NCBI GenBank assembly: GCA_016946835.1
Contig: JACVTC010000054.1
Span: 322,501 to 345,000 of the forward strand
DNA from: Neocallimastix lanati (nom. inval.)
Lineage: Eukaryota; Neocallimastigomycota; Neocallimastigomycetes; Neocallimastigales; Neocallimastigaceae
DNA: 22,500 nucleotides
Direction of reading: 5' to 3'
Shown here: piece after piece, positions 10,747-22,170 of the stretch
Layout of the letters: the number at the start of each line of letters is the position of its first letter
Position numbering within the stretch: position 1 is the stretch's first letter
The notes under the pieces: model-generated
What the model was told of the DNA's origin: nothing
The model's input: only the letters and a program-made list of their open reading frames with translations
Database searches by the model: none
Made by a program: the position numbers and the translations under genes

Positions 10747-11390
10747 AGGTTTTATTTATTTTTATATTAATGTAATAAAATATCCATTATATCTTTTTAA
10801 TATTATTAATTTTTAATTTTTAGAATTACTATTTTTTTTTTGAAATTAATTAAAAAGAAAAAAAAATATCGATCAATATATATCTTGATATAAATATCTA
10901 CCTATATTATTTCTAGATATAAATATATAATTAAATCTAACCATTTCACCTTTTCCATTTGTTTTAACAAAATTCATTAACTGTTTAATTTTTAAACGAC
11001 TATTTTTTAAATAAAAAATAAGAAAAGGGTAAAATAATTAATGAAAATTAATAATACAAAATAAAGTTTTTTTTTTTTAATTTATTATATTTAATTTATT
11101 ATATTTAATATTTTATTTTTTTTTTATTTCTTCATATTCATCAATAAAATTTTATTTTTATTTTTAATTCATTTTTGAAATTTTCTTTTGAATACTATTG
11201 GTGAAAACTTTAAATAGTAATATATCTTACATTAAAATATGAATAGCATTGAAACATTTGAAATTAAAATTTTGTTTATTTTTAGCATTAAGATATTAAT
11301 AAGAATAGGAATAGATTAAAGAAAAAAAAAAACAAGAAAAAACAAGAAAAAGAATAAAATAATTAATTAAAAAAAAAAAAAAAAAAGAAA

Positions 11391-11440
11391 AAATAATTAA
11401 AAATGTTTAAAAATAATTAAAAATGTTTAAAAATAATTAA
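11391..11440. repeat. Tandem repeat, 20-bp unit, 2.5 copies
   Basis: AAATAATTAAAAATGTTTAA is repeated at 11391 and 11411, with a half copy at 11431 that then degrades to AATTAAATAATT. Confidence 0.8.
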
Positions 11441-11551
11441 ATAATTAAAATAATTATGAAATAGAATAATGTTTTCTCCCATTTTTATTTTATTTTTGAA
11501 ATTTAATATATTATTAATTATATCCTAATAGAATATAAAACTATTATACTA

Positions 11552-11577
11552 ATATATATATATATATATATATATAA
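11552..11577. repeat. (TA)n microsatellite, about 13 units
   Basis: An uninterrupted AT dinucleotide run of about 26 bases, followed by further ATATA-rich sequence up to about 11600. Confidence 0.85.
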
Positions 11578-12274
11578 ATTATATATAAATACATAATATT
11601 AATTTTTATATAAAGTATAATATATTATCTATTATATTTATTTATATATTGAAATATAAAAAAACCAATAATAATTTAATAGTTTTAAAAATTTAATATT
11701 CTTTTATAATGAAAATAATACAATAAATAATAAATAATAAAAAGAAAATAATTAATAAATTTTTTAAGATTAACAATCTATTTTATATATATTAATAGGA
11801 ACCAATAGAATTAAAGAAATAAAGATGTTCTTTTTGGTTAAGTAATAACCTTAAAATAAAAATTCAACGAAAAATTATTATAAAATAGTAAAATAGCAAT
11901 ATATATTACAAATGATAAATAATAAATATTAAATAATATATAATATGTATTTGATAATAATAAATAGAAACATAATAAATAATAATAACCATTAATAAAA
12001 TATAATATAAAATAATAATAATCATAATTAATAATAAATAAAAAATTATTTGCTATTAAAAGTCAGTATTCTTGATTCACTATGAAATGAATGGTTCATC
12101 TTCATAATTTAGTTATTTAAATTTTTTTTTTTTTTTTTTTTAAAGGTCTTTTCATTATAATGTATATTAAATATAATCTAATCCATTTACTAATACTCCT
12201 TTCTAATTTTTATTTATTTAATTTTAACTATTATATAGAAATGGTTATTAGCAAATGAATTTAGTTTATATTTA

Positions 12275-12344
12275 GGGATCGAACGACACTTAATTATTGA
12301 CTCGTTCAGTACCAAATCAAAAGTTTTTCAGTTTCGGGATCAAA
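12275..12344. other. Isolated higher-complexity island of unknown nature
   Basis: About 70 bases contain clearly more G and C than anything within several kilobases. GGGATC occurs at both ends (12275-12280 and 12336-12341, 61 bases apart), and GAACGA (12281-12286) is inverted as TCGTTC (12302-12307). No frame stays open across it on either strand. GGGATCGAAC resembles the reverse complement of a tRNA T-arm, but no 5-bp T stem forms and no acceptor, D or anticodon stems are present. It may be a remnant of a mobile element or a non-coding RNA. I do not recognise it. Confidence 0.45.
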
Positions 12345-12897
12345 TATATAAACATATAAATATAACTATGTATATTAATTATATAAAATATAGAATAAAT
12401 TATTATTTCTTTGAAGGAGGAGCATAATATTATGAGATTTAAATCAATAATTTAACCCATGACTTTTTATTTTTTTATTTTTATTTTTATTTTTATTTTT
12501 TATTCTTTTATTTTATTTTATTTTATTTTTGTTTAGATCATACTAAAACTAAAATTTAAACAAAACTAAACAAATAATTAACTATTAACAAAAAAAAAGT
12601 AATGATAAAAAAGTCAGTTCCTATTTCAAATGAATAAATAAATAAATAAATAATTAATTAATTAATTAATGAATATATAATCATAAATAAATAAAAATAA
12701 TTAAAAAAGTAAAAATGGATTATACTATGCATAAAGTCTAAGGGTCAATAAAAATAAAATATTATAAATAAATATGTAAATGTTTATAATATTTAACAAT
12801 AAATAATAATATTTTTTTTTATATATGTTCCTTTTAATTTTTTTTTTTAAACCATAAGAAATATAATAACAATTAATAAAATTTTAACAGTAAATTA

Positions 12898-12934
12898 GTT
12901 GACCTTTTTTTTTTTTTTCCTAAAAGAAGTCAAC
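12898..12934. repeat. Hairpin with GTTGAC/GTCAAC ends
   Basis: GTTGACCTTTTT at the left pairs with the arm ending AAGTCAAC at the right, 10 of 12 positions, across about ten bases of T and CC. A related word, AAGTCAACAAATA, recurs near 13606 without the left arm. The hairpin is seen in the sequence; no function can be assigned. Confidence 0.55.
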
Positions 12935-13341
12935 AAATATGGGTTTTTTTTTTCTTTTTAGTTTTTAAACTATTCAAATAGAATTAAAAATAGGGTTAAA
13001 AAAATAAATATATAAATAATAAATAATAAAAAAAAAATAAATAATAAATAATAAAAAATAGTAAATAATAATAAAAAATTATAATAAATGATAATAAAAA
13101 ATTATAATAATGAAAAAGAATAATAATAAAAAAGAATAAAATAAAATATATATGTAATATATATATAATAGAAATTTATTATTAAATAGCAAATGATGAC
13201 ATCAAAACTGTTTATTCGGCCTTTTGTTTTTTATTTTTTATTTTATTTTTTTTTTTTTTTAATCATTGGTTCACATCTATCCCATAAAACTTATTGGTTC
13301 TTTTTTATACATTTTATATTAGAAACAATTTATTTATATAT

Positions 13342-13465
13342 ATTTATTTAATTATACAATTATATACTTATTTATATTTATATTTCTATATTCATTTATT
13401 TAATTATACAATTATATATTTATTTATATATTTATATAATAATATATTTATATAATAATATATTT
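13342..13465. repeat. 36-bp direct repeat followed by a 16-bp tandem repeat
   Basis: ATTTATTTAATTATACAATT begins copies at 13342 and 13394 (52-bp period) that match over about 36 bases with one mismatch. Immediately after, ATATTTATATAATAAT repeats with a 16-bp period about two and a half times up to about 13465. Confidence 0.75.
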
Positions 13466-13890
13466 ATTTATTTCAGCTTTTACTAAATATTAGTTTATTT
13501 TATTCATTTTTTTAATTTCAAAAATAATTTATGGCATAGATGAAAAACTAAAAATAATAATACTTTAACACTTTTTAATAAAAAATAAAATTCAAATTAT
13601 TTAAAAGTCAACAAATAAAAAATTTTTTTAATTTTTTATAATTCATATATAATGAATTATATTAATAATAAATACAAATATATTGAATGCAATATATTAA
13701 AATAAAATAAAAATGGTTAAAGCTATTATATTATATAAATTTAATTGAGTATAAATATATTTTTGAAATATAAATATATTAATTATATATTCAATATATA
13801 TATATTTTTTTAAAGTTATTTTTTTTGTTGAAATACAATCACCCAATTATGAAATGATGACTAATTTTAGATTAATCATAGGAATTGATT

Positions 13891-14016
<126 letters not shown>

Positions 14017-16187
14017 ATGGAGACGCTTTATATATACTAATAATTACAAATAATTGAAAAAGTAGTTAATAATGACGATAAATGATGATAAATGATGATA
14101 ATATAATGTTAATCATAAAAATTTATAAACTTATACTATTATTAAAAAGTAAATTATATCAATGGATTTATTATAAAATTAAAACATAATAATAATAATA
14201 ATAATCATAATAACAATAATAATTATTAACAGATAATATATAATATAAAATGCATCATAAAAAAATACATAATATGTAATATAATATTATATTTTTATAT
14301 TCTTTTTTATTTCTTATTGCTTTTTTGAAACTAAAATATTCATAGAATTATTAATAATTTTTTTAATTTCTATCTTTTTTTTTTTTTTTATCTTCCTTTT
14401 TTTTTAAATTATTATATTAAAATATCCCAACGATGATCATTCATTTTGGATTTTAATTAATAAATTATTAATTATTTAATTTTAAATTTTTGTTTTTATT
14501 TTTTTTTTAATTTTTAATTTTTAATTTTTTATTACTATTTTATTGTATTTTATTAATAGAAAAATTATTAAAGATGACCGTTAAATATATTATCTATTAA
14601 TTGGCATATCCATTTTTTTTTTTGGTATTTTTAGTATTTTGAAAACTATTCGTTTCATTCATTTATTAATATATAAGGATATTAGAAAAAATATTTAATA
14701 TATATATAATATATTAAAATAAAAAAAAAAAGATATCTTTTATGAATATATAAATAAAATAATACATTTTAAAACTTAATATAATTTTCTTTCTTCTTTT
14801 TCTTTTGTTTTTAATATTTAAGAACAAAGGAAATAAAAATTTCCTTTATATATTAAATATTAAATTTAATAATAATTTGACAAATAGAATTTTTTTTTTT
14901 TATTTTGAACAATATCTTAAATTAGATAATTATTATTTTTTTTTTTCAAAGTAAAAATTATTAATAATTAAATTAAAAATATTTTTTATTAACAAATTTT
15001 AAAGTTCATAAATACTTTTTTCAATTAACAATATGAAACGGCATATGTCTATCATTCAATTAAATACCTTTTATTATTATTATTGTTTTTTTTTTTTTTT
15101 TTATTTCTATTATTTGATAAAGCATTTTTATTTTATTGTATTATTATTATTATTTTTTTTTATTTTTTTTTTAGATTTAAAAATAAGAAATTTAAATTAA
15201 TGTAAAAGTAAAAAAAAAAAAAATTAGTTGAATATATAAAATATGTAATATATAATATATATAATATAATTCTGAAAAAAAAAAAAAATCAATAAGAAAT
15301 TTTTTAAAAATATGGATAGAAATAAAAATTATAATATGAATACTCTATTTTAAACTTTTACTACTATGAATCCATAGTAATTAAATTAGTATAATAATAG
15401 ATAATAGACAATACATTATAAAATTTTCAATCGTAATAAATCATTAACAATAAATTAAGAAGTAATAACAATAGATTGTTAATAATTAATTAATAGATAA
15501 TAGATTATAGATTATTTAATAAATTTTTATTAAATATCATTAAATAAAATTTATTCCTTTTCTAAAAAAAAATAATATTTTTAATACACCAATAAAGACT
15601 GTGGAATACAAATCTATTTCATTTATTTGAATTTTCCGATATTAATATAATATTAATTAAATTTTTATTTTTATTTTATTTAATTATTTTTAATTTTATT
15701 TTTAATTTCATTTTTTTTTGATAAAAATTAAAAGCTATTTATTGAATGGAGAAAAAAAAAATTATTAATTAATAAAATATTCCTATTTTTATTCCTATTA
15801 TTATATAATTATATAATTAATCTAATGATTTTATTATTATTTCTTTTCATTAAAATATAAATTATTATTGTATGAATAAGACTTTCTTAGGATATTTTCT
15901 TTTTTAATTGTAAATCAAGAAATTAAAAACTTTTTTATATTCTCTATTAAAAAGTCTTATTATCAAAAGATTCATTTATAAGAATAATGGACAAATTATT
16001 AATTAATATTTCATAAGGTATAATCATGCATTAATTTATTTTTTAAAAAAAAAAAAAAAATAAAAATAAAATAATTCAATTTAAAATAATGATCAATTTA
16101 TTTATATTCCTTAGAATATAATACCAATTTTTATAAATACTAATTCAATTTTTAAAAATGATAACCATTATATTTAAATTCTAAAGG

Positions 16188-16249
<62 letters not shown>

Positions 16250-18923
16250 AAATAATTATACTAATAATAATATACATACCATTGGTAACGAATTTTTTTT
16301 AATTACTAATTACTAATTACTAATTTCTTGTGATATTATTTAAATCATATTATCTTTTATATTATATATGTATATATATAAAAGTTTTTTTTTTTTTTTT
16401 TTTTACTTTTCCTTTTTTTTTTTATTAAATTATTAAAAATAACCGTTAAAAGAGAGAAGATAATCTTTCTATCATAAGTTTCATATTAAACTTATTTTAA
16501 ATAATTTTCAATAATTTTAATAAAATTCATTAAAACTAAATTAAATAATACTTTTTTTTTTAATTTCCGTTATTTATTATTTTTTTTAATAATATTATTA
16601 ATATTATTAGTATTATTTATTTATTATAATTATTAAAATTTATTATTAATTTAATAATAAAGGTAATTTAAAAAATATAAAAGTAATTTTTTATTAGTAA
16701 AATAAAATATAAAATATAAAATATAAAATAAAAAATAAAAAAATAAATAATAAAATAAAATAAATAAATAAAAAAATTAAAAATTTTTAAAATCTGATGA
16801 TAATGAAAAATGAATAAATCATGAAACTCTTTATTTTAATAATAATAATATTATTATTATTTTTGTTATTATTTTTTTTTATATCTTCTTTTCATCTCAT
16901 TAAACCAAAAAAAAAAAAAAAAATTTTCCTTTTTTTTTATTTTTTTTTTATTTTATATATTTTTTTTAAATATTTATTATTTATTAAACTTTATTATATG
17001 CTTTTTTTTTTTTTAAACAAAAAAAAAAAAAAAAATTCTCCAGTAAATTAGGTAGTACAAAAACAAAAAAAAAATAAAGTATAAAAGATTTACTATTCCA
17101 TATAATTTTTAATTAATTAATTATTATTTAATAAATAGTTCTATATAATAATTATATATTATACTTTAATTTATTATATTTATCTTTATTAGTATATATA
17201 TACTTTTTTAGTTTATTATTATATCTATTTAATATGATAACAGAACAAAAAAAAAAAGGGAATTTATTATTAATATCTCCTTTTGAATTTTCTATTTTCA
17301 TTAAAATGACCGTCATTAAACTTTATTTAATATCATAAATTTATTACTTTTTTTTTTATATAAAGTTTTTTCATACATTAAAAAAAAAAAATTAGTAAAT
17401 AGTAAATAATCATAGAATAATCAAAAAAAATCATAATCATGAAAACAATCATAAAAATAATCAAAGAATAATCATAATCAATAATAATTGATAATAATAG
17501 ATAATAAGTAATAGACAATAATACAAAATAGATAAAAAAGAATAACAACTACAACAATAACAATAATAATAATAATAATAATAAAAAAAACGTATAAATG
17601 TTAATAAATTTAAGTAAACTAAACTAAACTTTGTAATATCCCATTTATTTATTTATATAGGAGTGATAAAAATAAATACAAAATAAATACTTTATACTCA
17701 TTTTTACTTATTTTCTTTTTATTATATAATAATAAAAACAACATTATTATTTTTTATTTTTATTTTTGAAATAATAAAGGGTTTTATATATACATTTTTT
17801 TTATTAATATATCTTTAATAATATAATAATAAAACTTTATTAATAAAGACCATTTAATTTTTTTAATGACATAAAAAAACTATAATAAAAAAAAAAAGGT
17901 TTTTGTAATTAATAATAATAAAATAAAAAAAATAAAAATAAAAATTATATATATAAATTTCTTTTAGAAGCAGAAAGGAAATAAAATTATTCTAAACTCT
18001 AGTTGATAAAGTTTCTCAATTTTATTTTTTATTTATTCATGAACAAAGTCAAAAAAAAAAAAATAAAAATAAAAGATAAAAAAAATTATATCATGATCCC
18101 TTTTATATTTTATTTTACTTTATTTTATTATTTATTTTCTATTTCCTTCACTTTTCCCTTTCCTTCTATTATTTTATTTTAACTTTTTTTTTTTTTCAAA
18201 ATTTTTTTTTCTATTTTGTCAACTATTCATTATTCATAATGTGTTAAACCTAAACTTAATTTTCCATTAACAAATTTGTAAATTTTTTTTTTTATATTTT
18301 AAAAAAAAATTAAATAATAATAATAATAATAAAAGATATATATATAATTAATTATAAATAAAATATATGGGAAAATAATTTTTATTTTATTTATATATAT
18401 ATTTTTTTGTTCCTATTGTAAAATTTTTTTATAATAATAATATCATTAAATACCTAATTTAGTATTTTTAATATATTTTTAATATATTCGTAATATGTAT
18501 AAAAATTTTCATTATTTAAGATTTATAATAATAAAAAGAGAGGTATTTAAAAAATCTAATAATCCCTTTTATTTTATTCTTTTTACTATATTATTATTAG
18601 TAATATATATTTTTTTACTATTTATAATATATAAATAAACCTTAATTATTAATAATATTTTATTATTCTTCTTTTAATAAACTTTAAATTAATTAATTTC
18701 AAAATATTAATAAATAAAGTTATTTTTTTCATATTAATACATCACCAATAATATTTATAGAATAATATTAATATAATACCATTAGATTCAGTTCTTTTAA
18801 TTATAAAGTTTTATAATATATTATAAAATGTACTTCACCATTAAAAAAAATAATAAAAAATTTTTTTTCTTTAAATGGGAATAGTTTTTTTTTTTGTAGA
18901 AAAAGAAAAAAAAAAGATCTTAT
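14017..18923. other. Gene-free A+T-rich intergenic DNA, 4.9 kb
   Basis: The longest featureless part of the window. The plus-strand frame at 16821-17051 translates T and A runs (poly-Phe, poly-Lys) and is not a credible gene. It contains the AAT array at 16190-16247, a pyrimidine-rich patch with more C than usual at 18139-18169 and scattered poly-A/T tracts. Short complex words near 15032-15055 and 15598-15640 do not extend into open frames. Confidence 0.75.
16190..16247. repeat. (AAT)n microsatellite, about 19 units
   Basis: A pure trinucleotide array of about 58 bases flanked by GGTAT and GAAAAT. The longest uninterrupted triplet array in the window. Confidence 0.95.
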
Positions 18924-18962
18924 TATTTAATATATTATATTTTATATATAATATATTAAATA
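18924..18962. repeat. 17-bp perfect A/T inverted repeat, 5-base loop
   Basis: The arm at 18924-18940 is exactly complementary to the arm at 18946-18962, with TTTAT between. All positions are A or T. In such DNA short palindromes are common, but a 17-bp perfect arm with a tight loop is the longest I noticed here. It lies about 1 kb upstream of the only clear gene and could extrude as a cruciform. Confidence 0.75.
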
Positions 18963-19901
18963 TATATTAAAATATTAAACTTTATTTAATATAAATTGAT
19001 AATACTTATTTTTTTTTAAAAAATTATAATAATAAATAATTAATTTAAAACATATTTAATATAGATTATAAATATATTACAATATATTGAAACATTTAGT
19101 GTATTGCAGGAAAAAAACTTTATTTGTAAGTTAAATTTATTGGTAATTCAAATTTGCTAATCTCAATTGTTATATTAGTTTTTTAATTAAACCATGATGA
19201 AACAAAAAGTACTTATTTTAATATATAATTTAATAGTATATTATTAATATATTATATTCTATAGGCTTTCATTATATTGAATTCAATATTTTATTATTAT
19301 AATATATATATTTTATAGAATAAGCATATATATTAAATGGTTTTATTTCTATTGGATTTTTATTTTTTTTATTAGTATTTTTTAAACTTTATTTATTATA
19401 ATAGTAAATTGAATACATTATAATATTCTAATATGAATTGACCTTTTTAATATAAAATAATATATGTAGGAATATGAATTATTATTTTGAAATTTATTAT
19501 TGTTAAGTCAAATTATATATTATATTATATTATATACATTTTTAAGATATTTCATTATTTAATACTTTTAATTTTTTTTTCTTATTTTTCTATTTTTTTC
19601 ATTTTAATATAAATAGACCAAGAATTCTTCTAAAATTTTAATTTTTTTTTTACTTTTTTAAAATAAATAAATAATCATTAATAAAAGTTTTATTTATTAT
19701 AAATATATATTTTTTTAAAGATAATTTATGTTTTTTTAAATTATTTGTTTTTGTATATATTTTTTTATCGGTAAATTAAAAAAAATAAAAAAAATATATA
19801 TTTGATTACTTGTACAGAGTTTATTAATTATATTAAAAAAAAAAAAAAGAAAATAAAAAACTTTTTAAAAAGTATCACTTTATTAAAAAATAAAAACTTC
19901 G
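18963..19901. other. Upstream intergenic DNA of the 135-residue gene
   Basis: No coding sequence. Compared with the rest of the window it has fewer pure homopolymers and more mixed words, for example at 19092-19118 and 19193-19212. It may hold regulatory sequence for the downstream gene, but I can identify no specific factor site. Confidence 0.5.
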
Positions 19902-19909
19902 TATAAAAT
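19902..19909 (+). promoter_or_regulatory. Candidate TATA box
   Basis: TATAAAAT lies 72-79 bases before the ATG at 19981, within a slightly more complex patch (CTTCG before, GTTAAC after). The match to the TATA consensus is good, but TATA-like words occur everywhere in this A+T-rich DNA, so position is the only real support. Confidence 0.25.
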
Positions 19910-19980
19910 AGTTAACATACTTATTCAACAATACAATTATTTTATTAAAAAATAATAAAAACATTATATATATAACAAAA

Positions 19981-20388
19981 ATGAATTCTTATTATCAATA
20001 CAATATTTTCAATAATACAGTTCCAACTGAACCAATTATGGATAATACTAAAAAATCCAAGAAGATAATAAAACAAAAGAGCTTCAAGAAAGTTCATTTT
20101 GCTGAAAGTATAACTTTGGAGTACACATATTCTTCAGATATATATGATAGAACTCCCTTTGAAGATAGCGATTATGAAATGGATAATCATACTATACAGA
20201 AGCCAATTGTCTTCAATAGTGTTCTTGATGACATTGACTTTGAAATAATTTATAATAATCGTAACGATGTACGTCTCACTTTTTATGATAATAATAGTGA
20301 AAATGGTTATGTAGACGACGATCAAGATTCAGTCATTGATTTCAACGACCTTGACGATTTCGATGACTTTGACGACTATTCATATTAA
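19981..20388 (+). CDS. Small acidic protein with an RVxF-type motif and a YDRTP segment
   Basis: An intact single-exon gene of 135 residues, and the only frame before the retroelement with balanced amino-acid use (about 32% G+C in the line counted, against about 7% outside). Residues 24-37 form a basic patch rich in Lys, possibly a nuclear signal. K37-V38-H39-F40 fits the RVxF motif by which regulators dock on protein phosphatase 1. It is followed by a Thr/Tyr/Ser segment (44-52) ending in Y55-D56-R57-T58-P59. I associate a V-x-F segment followed by T-Y-S and Y-D-R with a family of otherwise dissimilar fungal proteins, but can name no characterised member. Residues 61-135 are acidic and probably disordered. 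The tail (124-133) repeats an aromatic or Leu residue followed by two Asp. There are no Cys or Trp residues, signal peptide or membrane segment. The ATG follows AACAAAA; no in-frame start lies just upstream. The function is unknown; a phosphatase-binding regulator is inference. Confidence 0.85.
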   Translation: MNSYYQYNIFNNTVPTEPIMDNTKKSKKIIKQKSFKKVHFAESITLEYTYSSDIYDRTPFEDSDYEMDNHTIQKPIVFNSVLDDIDFEIIYNNRNDVRLTFYDNNSENGYVDDDQDSVIDFNDLDDFDDFDDYSY

Positions 20389-21260
20389 AAATTCCTTAAA
20401 AATTTATTAGAAAAAAAGCAAAAATAAAAAAAAAAACAAGAACTAAGCAATAAAAAATATAAAAATATCAATATAAATATAAAAAAAAAATAGAATATGA
20501 AATAATAATTATAATTATTATTTATATCATAAATAGTAACCTATTAAAGTATTTCAATAAATTTAATAATACTAAATACCTTATTTTAGTATTTTTTTGT
20601 AAATACAAATAACTAAAGAAAAAACTAAAAAAAAATATATATCTATCAATTAAAATAACTTTCATATTTAACATATTTAATCATTTAAATACATATTTAA
20701 TAGCTATATTAATTATACTTATTAAATATAAAAAATTAAAATCGGAAAAAGAAAAAAAATATAAAAAAAAAATACTATCAAAAAAAAAAAAAAAACATAA
20801 AATAAACATAAAAAAATGAATATATATATTTTATAAAATACAAAAAGATATATTTGGAATGTTTAAAGTTTTGATTAAACAAGTACTTTAAACATAGTAA
20901 TATATTTTTAAAGAAAAAAGTAATTTATAAAATAAGCATGTTCAAATATAAAAAAATTAGAAAAAGAAAAAAAAAAAGATAAAAATTATTTATTACAACA
21001 TTATTAAACAATTAGAGCATTATTTAAAATTATTTATTTAATAATAGAGTTTTTTTATTAAAAAGTATTATAATTAAAAGTATTCAGAATATTTATTATT
21101 CTAGAAATACCGTTTTTATTATAATAATTTATATTTAATTTAATATATTAGAAAGAGTAAATTGAAGTCATGAAATATTATAATCTACTTATAATATTTC
21201 TTATTACTTTTATTTACTGTTGTTAAGTCCATAGTATATAGAAAAAATTAATATTTCATT

Positions 21261-21291
<31 letters not shown>

Positions 21292-22044
21292 CAGAAAGCA
21301 GTAGAATAATTATACTTTATAAAGTATTTTACTATTCTTTTTGTTTAAAAAAAAAATTATGTTTATTTTTTTATAACCTTAGAAAAAAAAAAAAAAATAG
21401 TTTTAATATTATTTTAAACTAATAAATATATATTTATTTAATTAGAATAACAATTGTTATTACTCAGTAAAATTAAATTTTATTCCGTTTAGAAAGGGGA
21501 AAATTATAATATAGTTAAAAATAAATATTATATATTATAAAAACAAAACAAAATAACAAATAATACCAAAAAAAAAAAAAAAAAAAATTGTTATTTTAAT
21601 TAAAATTTTTAAGGAAATTTTAGTAATAATTTTTTATATTTAATAATAATATTCATATTATTAAGAAAAAAAGTATATATATTATATAAAATATTAATCA
21701 TAACTAATGAATTATGTAAATAATCCATCATAATTATAATTAAAATAAATAAAATAAATAAAAATTTAAAAAAATTTTATTCTTAAATGTCTATTTTATT
21801 TTTATTTTTGCATGTGTTTTTTTTATGAATATTTCTTTTCTTTTTTTTTTATTTTTTTATTTCAAGATTATTATTAAAATTTTTTTTTCTTTAATTATTT
21901 TTATAATGTTTTTATTATTATTTATTATTTTATATAATTTTTTTTTTTTATTTACTTTTTATATTAATCTTAAATCTTCATATTTCTTTATTTTTAGTAT
22001 TTTAGTTAATATTACTTTCATTTTTTATATGTCAACAATTTATT
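20389..22044. other. Intergenic DNA between the small gene and the retroelement
   Basis: No supported gene. The first 50 bases after the stop carry a possible AATAAA polyadenylation signal (20423-20428) before an A run, though this word is uninformative in such DNA. Further on, the sequence is A-rich (20.4-21.6 kb), with a 27-base A run at 21265-21291, and then T-rich (21.8-22.04 kb). The frame 21825-22046 is almost entirely Phe, Ile and Leu, is explained by the T-rich strand, and stops at the retroelement edge. Confidence 0.7.
21265..21291. repeat. Homopolymer A tract, 27 bases
   Basis: The longest single-base run I counted in the window. It could be the poly-A end of an old retroposed sequence lying to its left, but no recognisable sequence or flanking duplication supports that. 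Its length is likely to be unreliable in assembly. Confidence 0.9.
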
Positions 22045-22170
22045 AAAACGGCTAATAAAGTTGGTGATAAAGTATATGCTAGAGTTCCTTGTAATCTTAA
22101 AGATTCAACTTTTCACTGCCCTTATTATATCAAGAAACTTTCTCACAATATCATAAATTATGCAAAGCGT
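22045..22170 (+). pseudogene. Upstream retroelement frame, ending in a stop
   Basis: Frame 1 gives 42 codons with coding-like composition (third positions mostly A or T, first positions G/A-rich) from 22045 to a TGA at 22171-22173. It includes the stretch NKVGDKVYARVPCNLKD. It is closed just where the neighbouring frame (22101 onward) takes over with LINE-type sequence, so I read it as the preceding part of the same polyprotein, separated by a frameshift somewhere in about 22101-22170. This stretch alone matches no domain I recognise. It might instead be unrelated host sequence at the insertion point. Confidence 0.45.

Larger units (their letters stand above)
10747..12274. other. Gene-free A+T-rich intergenic DNA
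   Basis: I see no gene. It includes a 20-bp tandem repeat (11391-11440), a TA microsatellite (11552-11577) and many AATAAT words. A plus-strand A-rich bias runs from about 11.3 to 12.0 kb. A T run at 12122-12140 precedes the more complex island at 12275. Confidence 0.7.
12345..13890. other. Gene-free A+T-rich intergenic DNA
   Basis: No gene is supported. It contains the hairpin at 12898-12934, a pentamer ATTTT run at 12474-12500 and the duplications at 13342-13465. A slightly complex segment lies at 13198-13226 and another at 13264-13300, neither with an open frame. A frame from about 12400 has purine-rich GGAGGAG but closes quickly. Confidence 0.7.

Noticed and set aside
12275-12300. tRNA gene on the minus strand
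   Set aside because: GGGATCGAAC resembles a T-arm, but the T stem does not pair and no acceptor, anticodon or D arm can be drawn.
9576-13305. Recurring GAACCAATA-like words near 9579, 11799 and 13291 (last inverted)
   Set aside because: Nine or ten bases with few G/C, no consistent flanks or spacing; chance is sufficient.
14573-16450. ACCGTTAAA recurring near 14576 and 16442
   Set aside because: Two short occurrences almost 2 kb apart with different flanks; not enough for a site or an element.
16821-17051. Open frame on the plus strand, 76 codons
   Set aside because: Poly-Phe and poly-Lys from homopolymers.
20134-20325. Open frame on the minus strand inside the small gene
   Set aside because: Shadow of the real plus-strand gene; Ile/Thr-rich with no features of its own.
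21825-22046. Open frame on the plus strand touching the retroelement
   Set aside because: Phe/Ile-rich translation of a T-rich strand; it ends where the complex sequence starts and is in a different frame from both retroelement frames.
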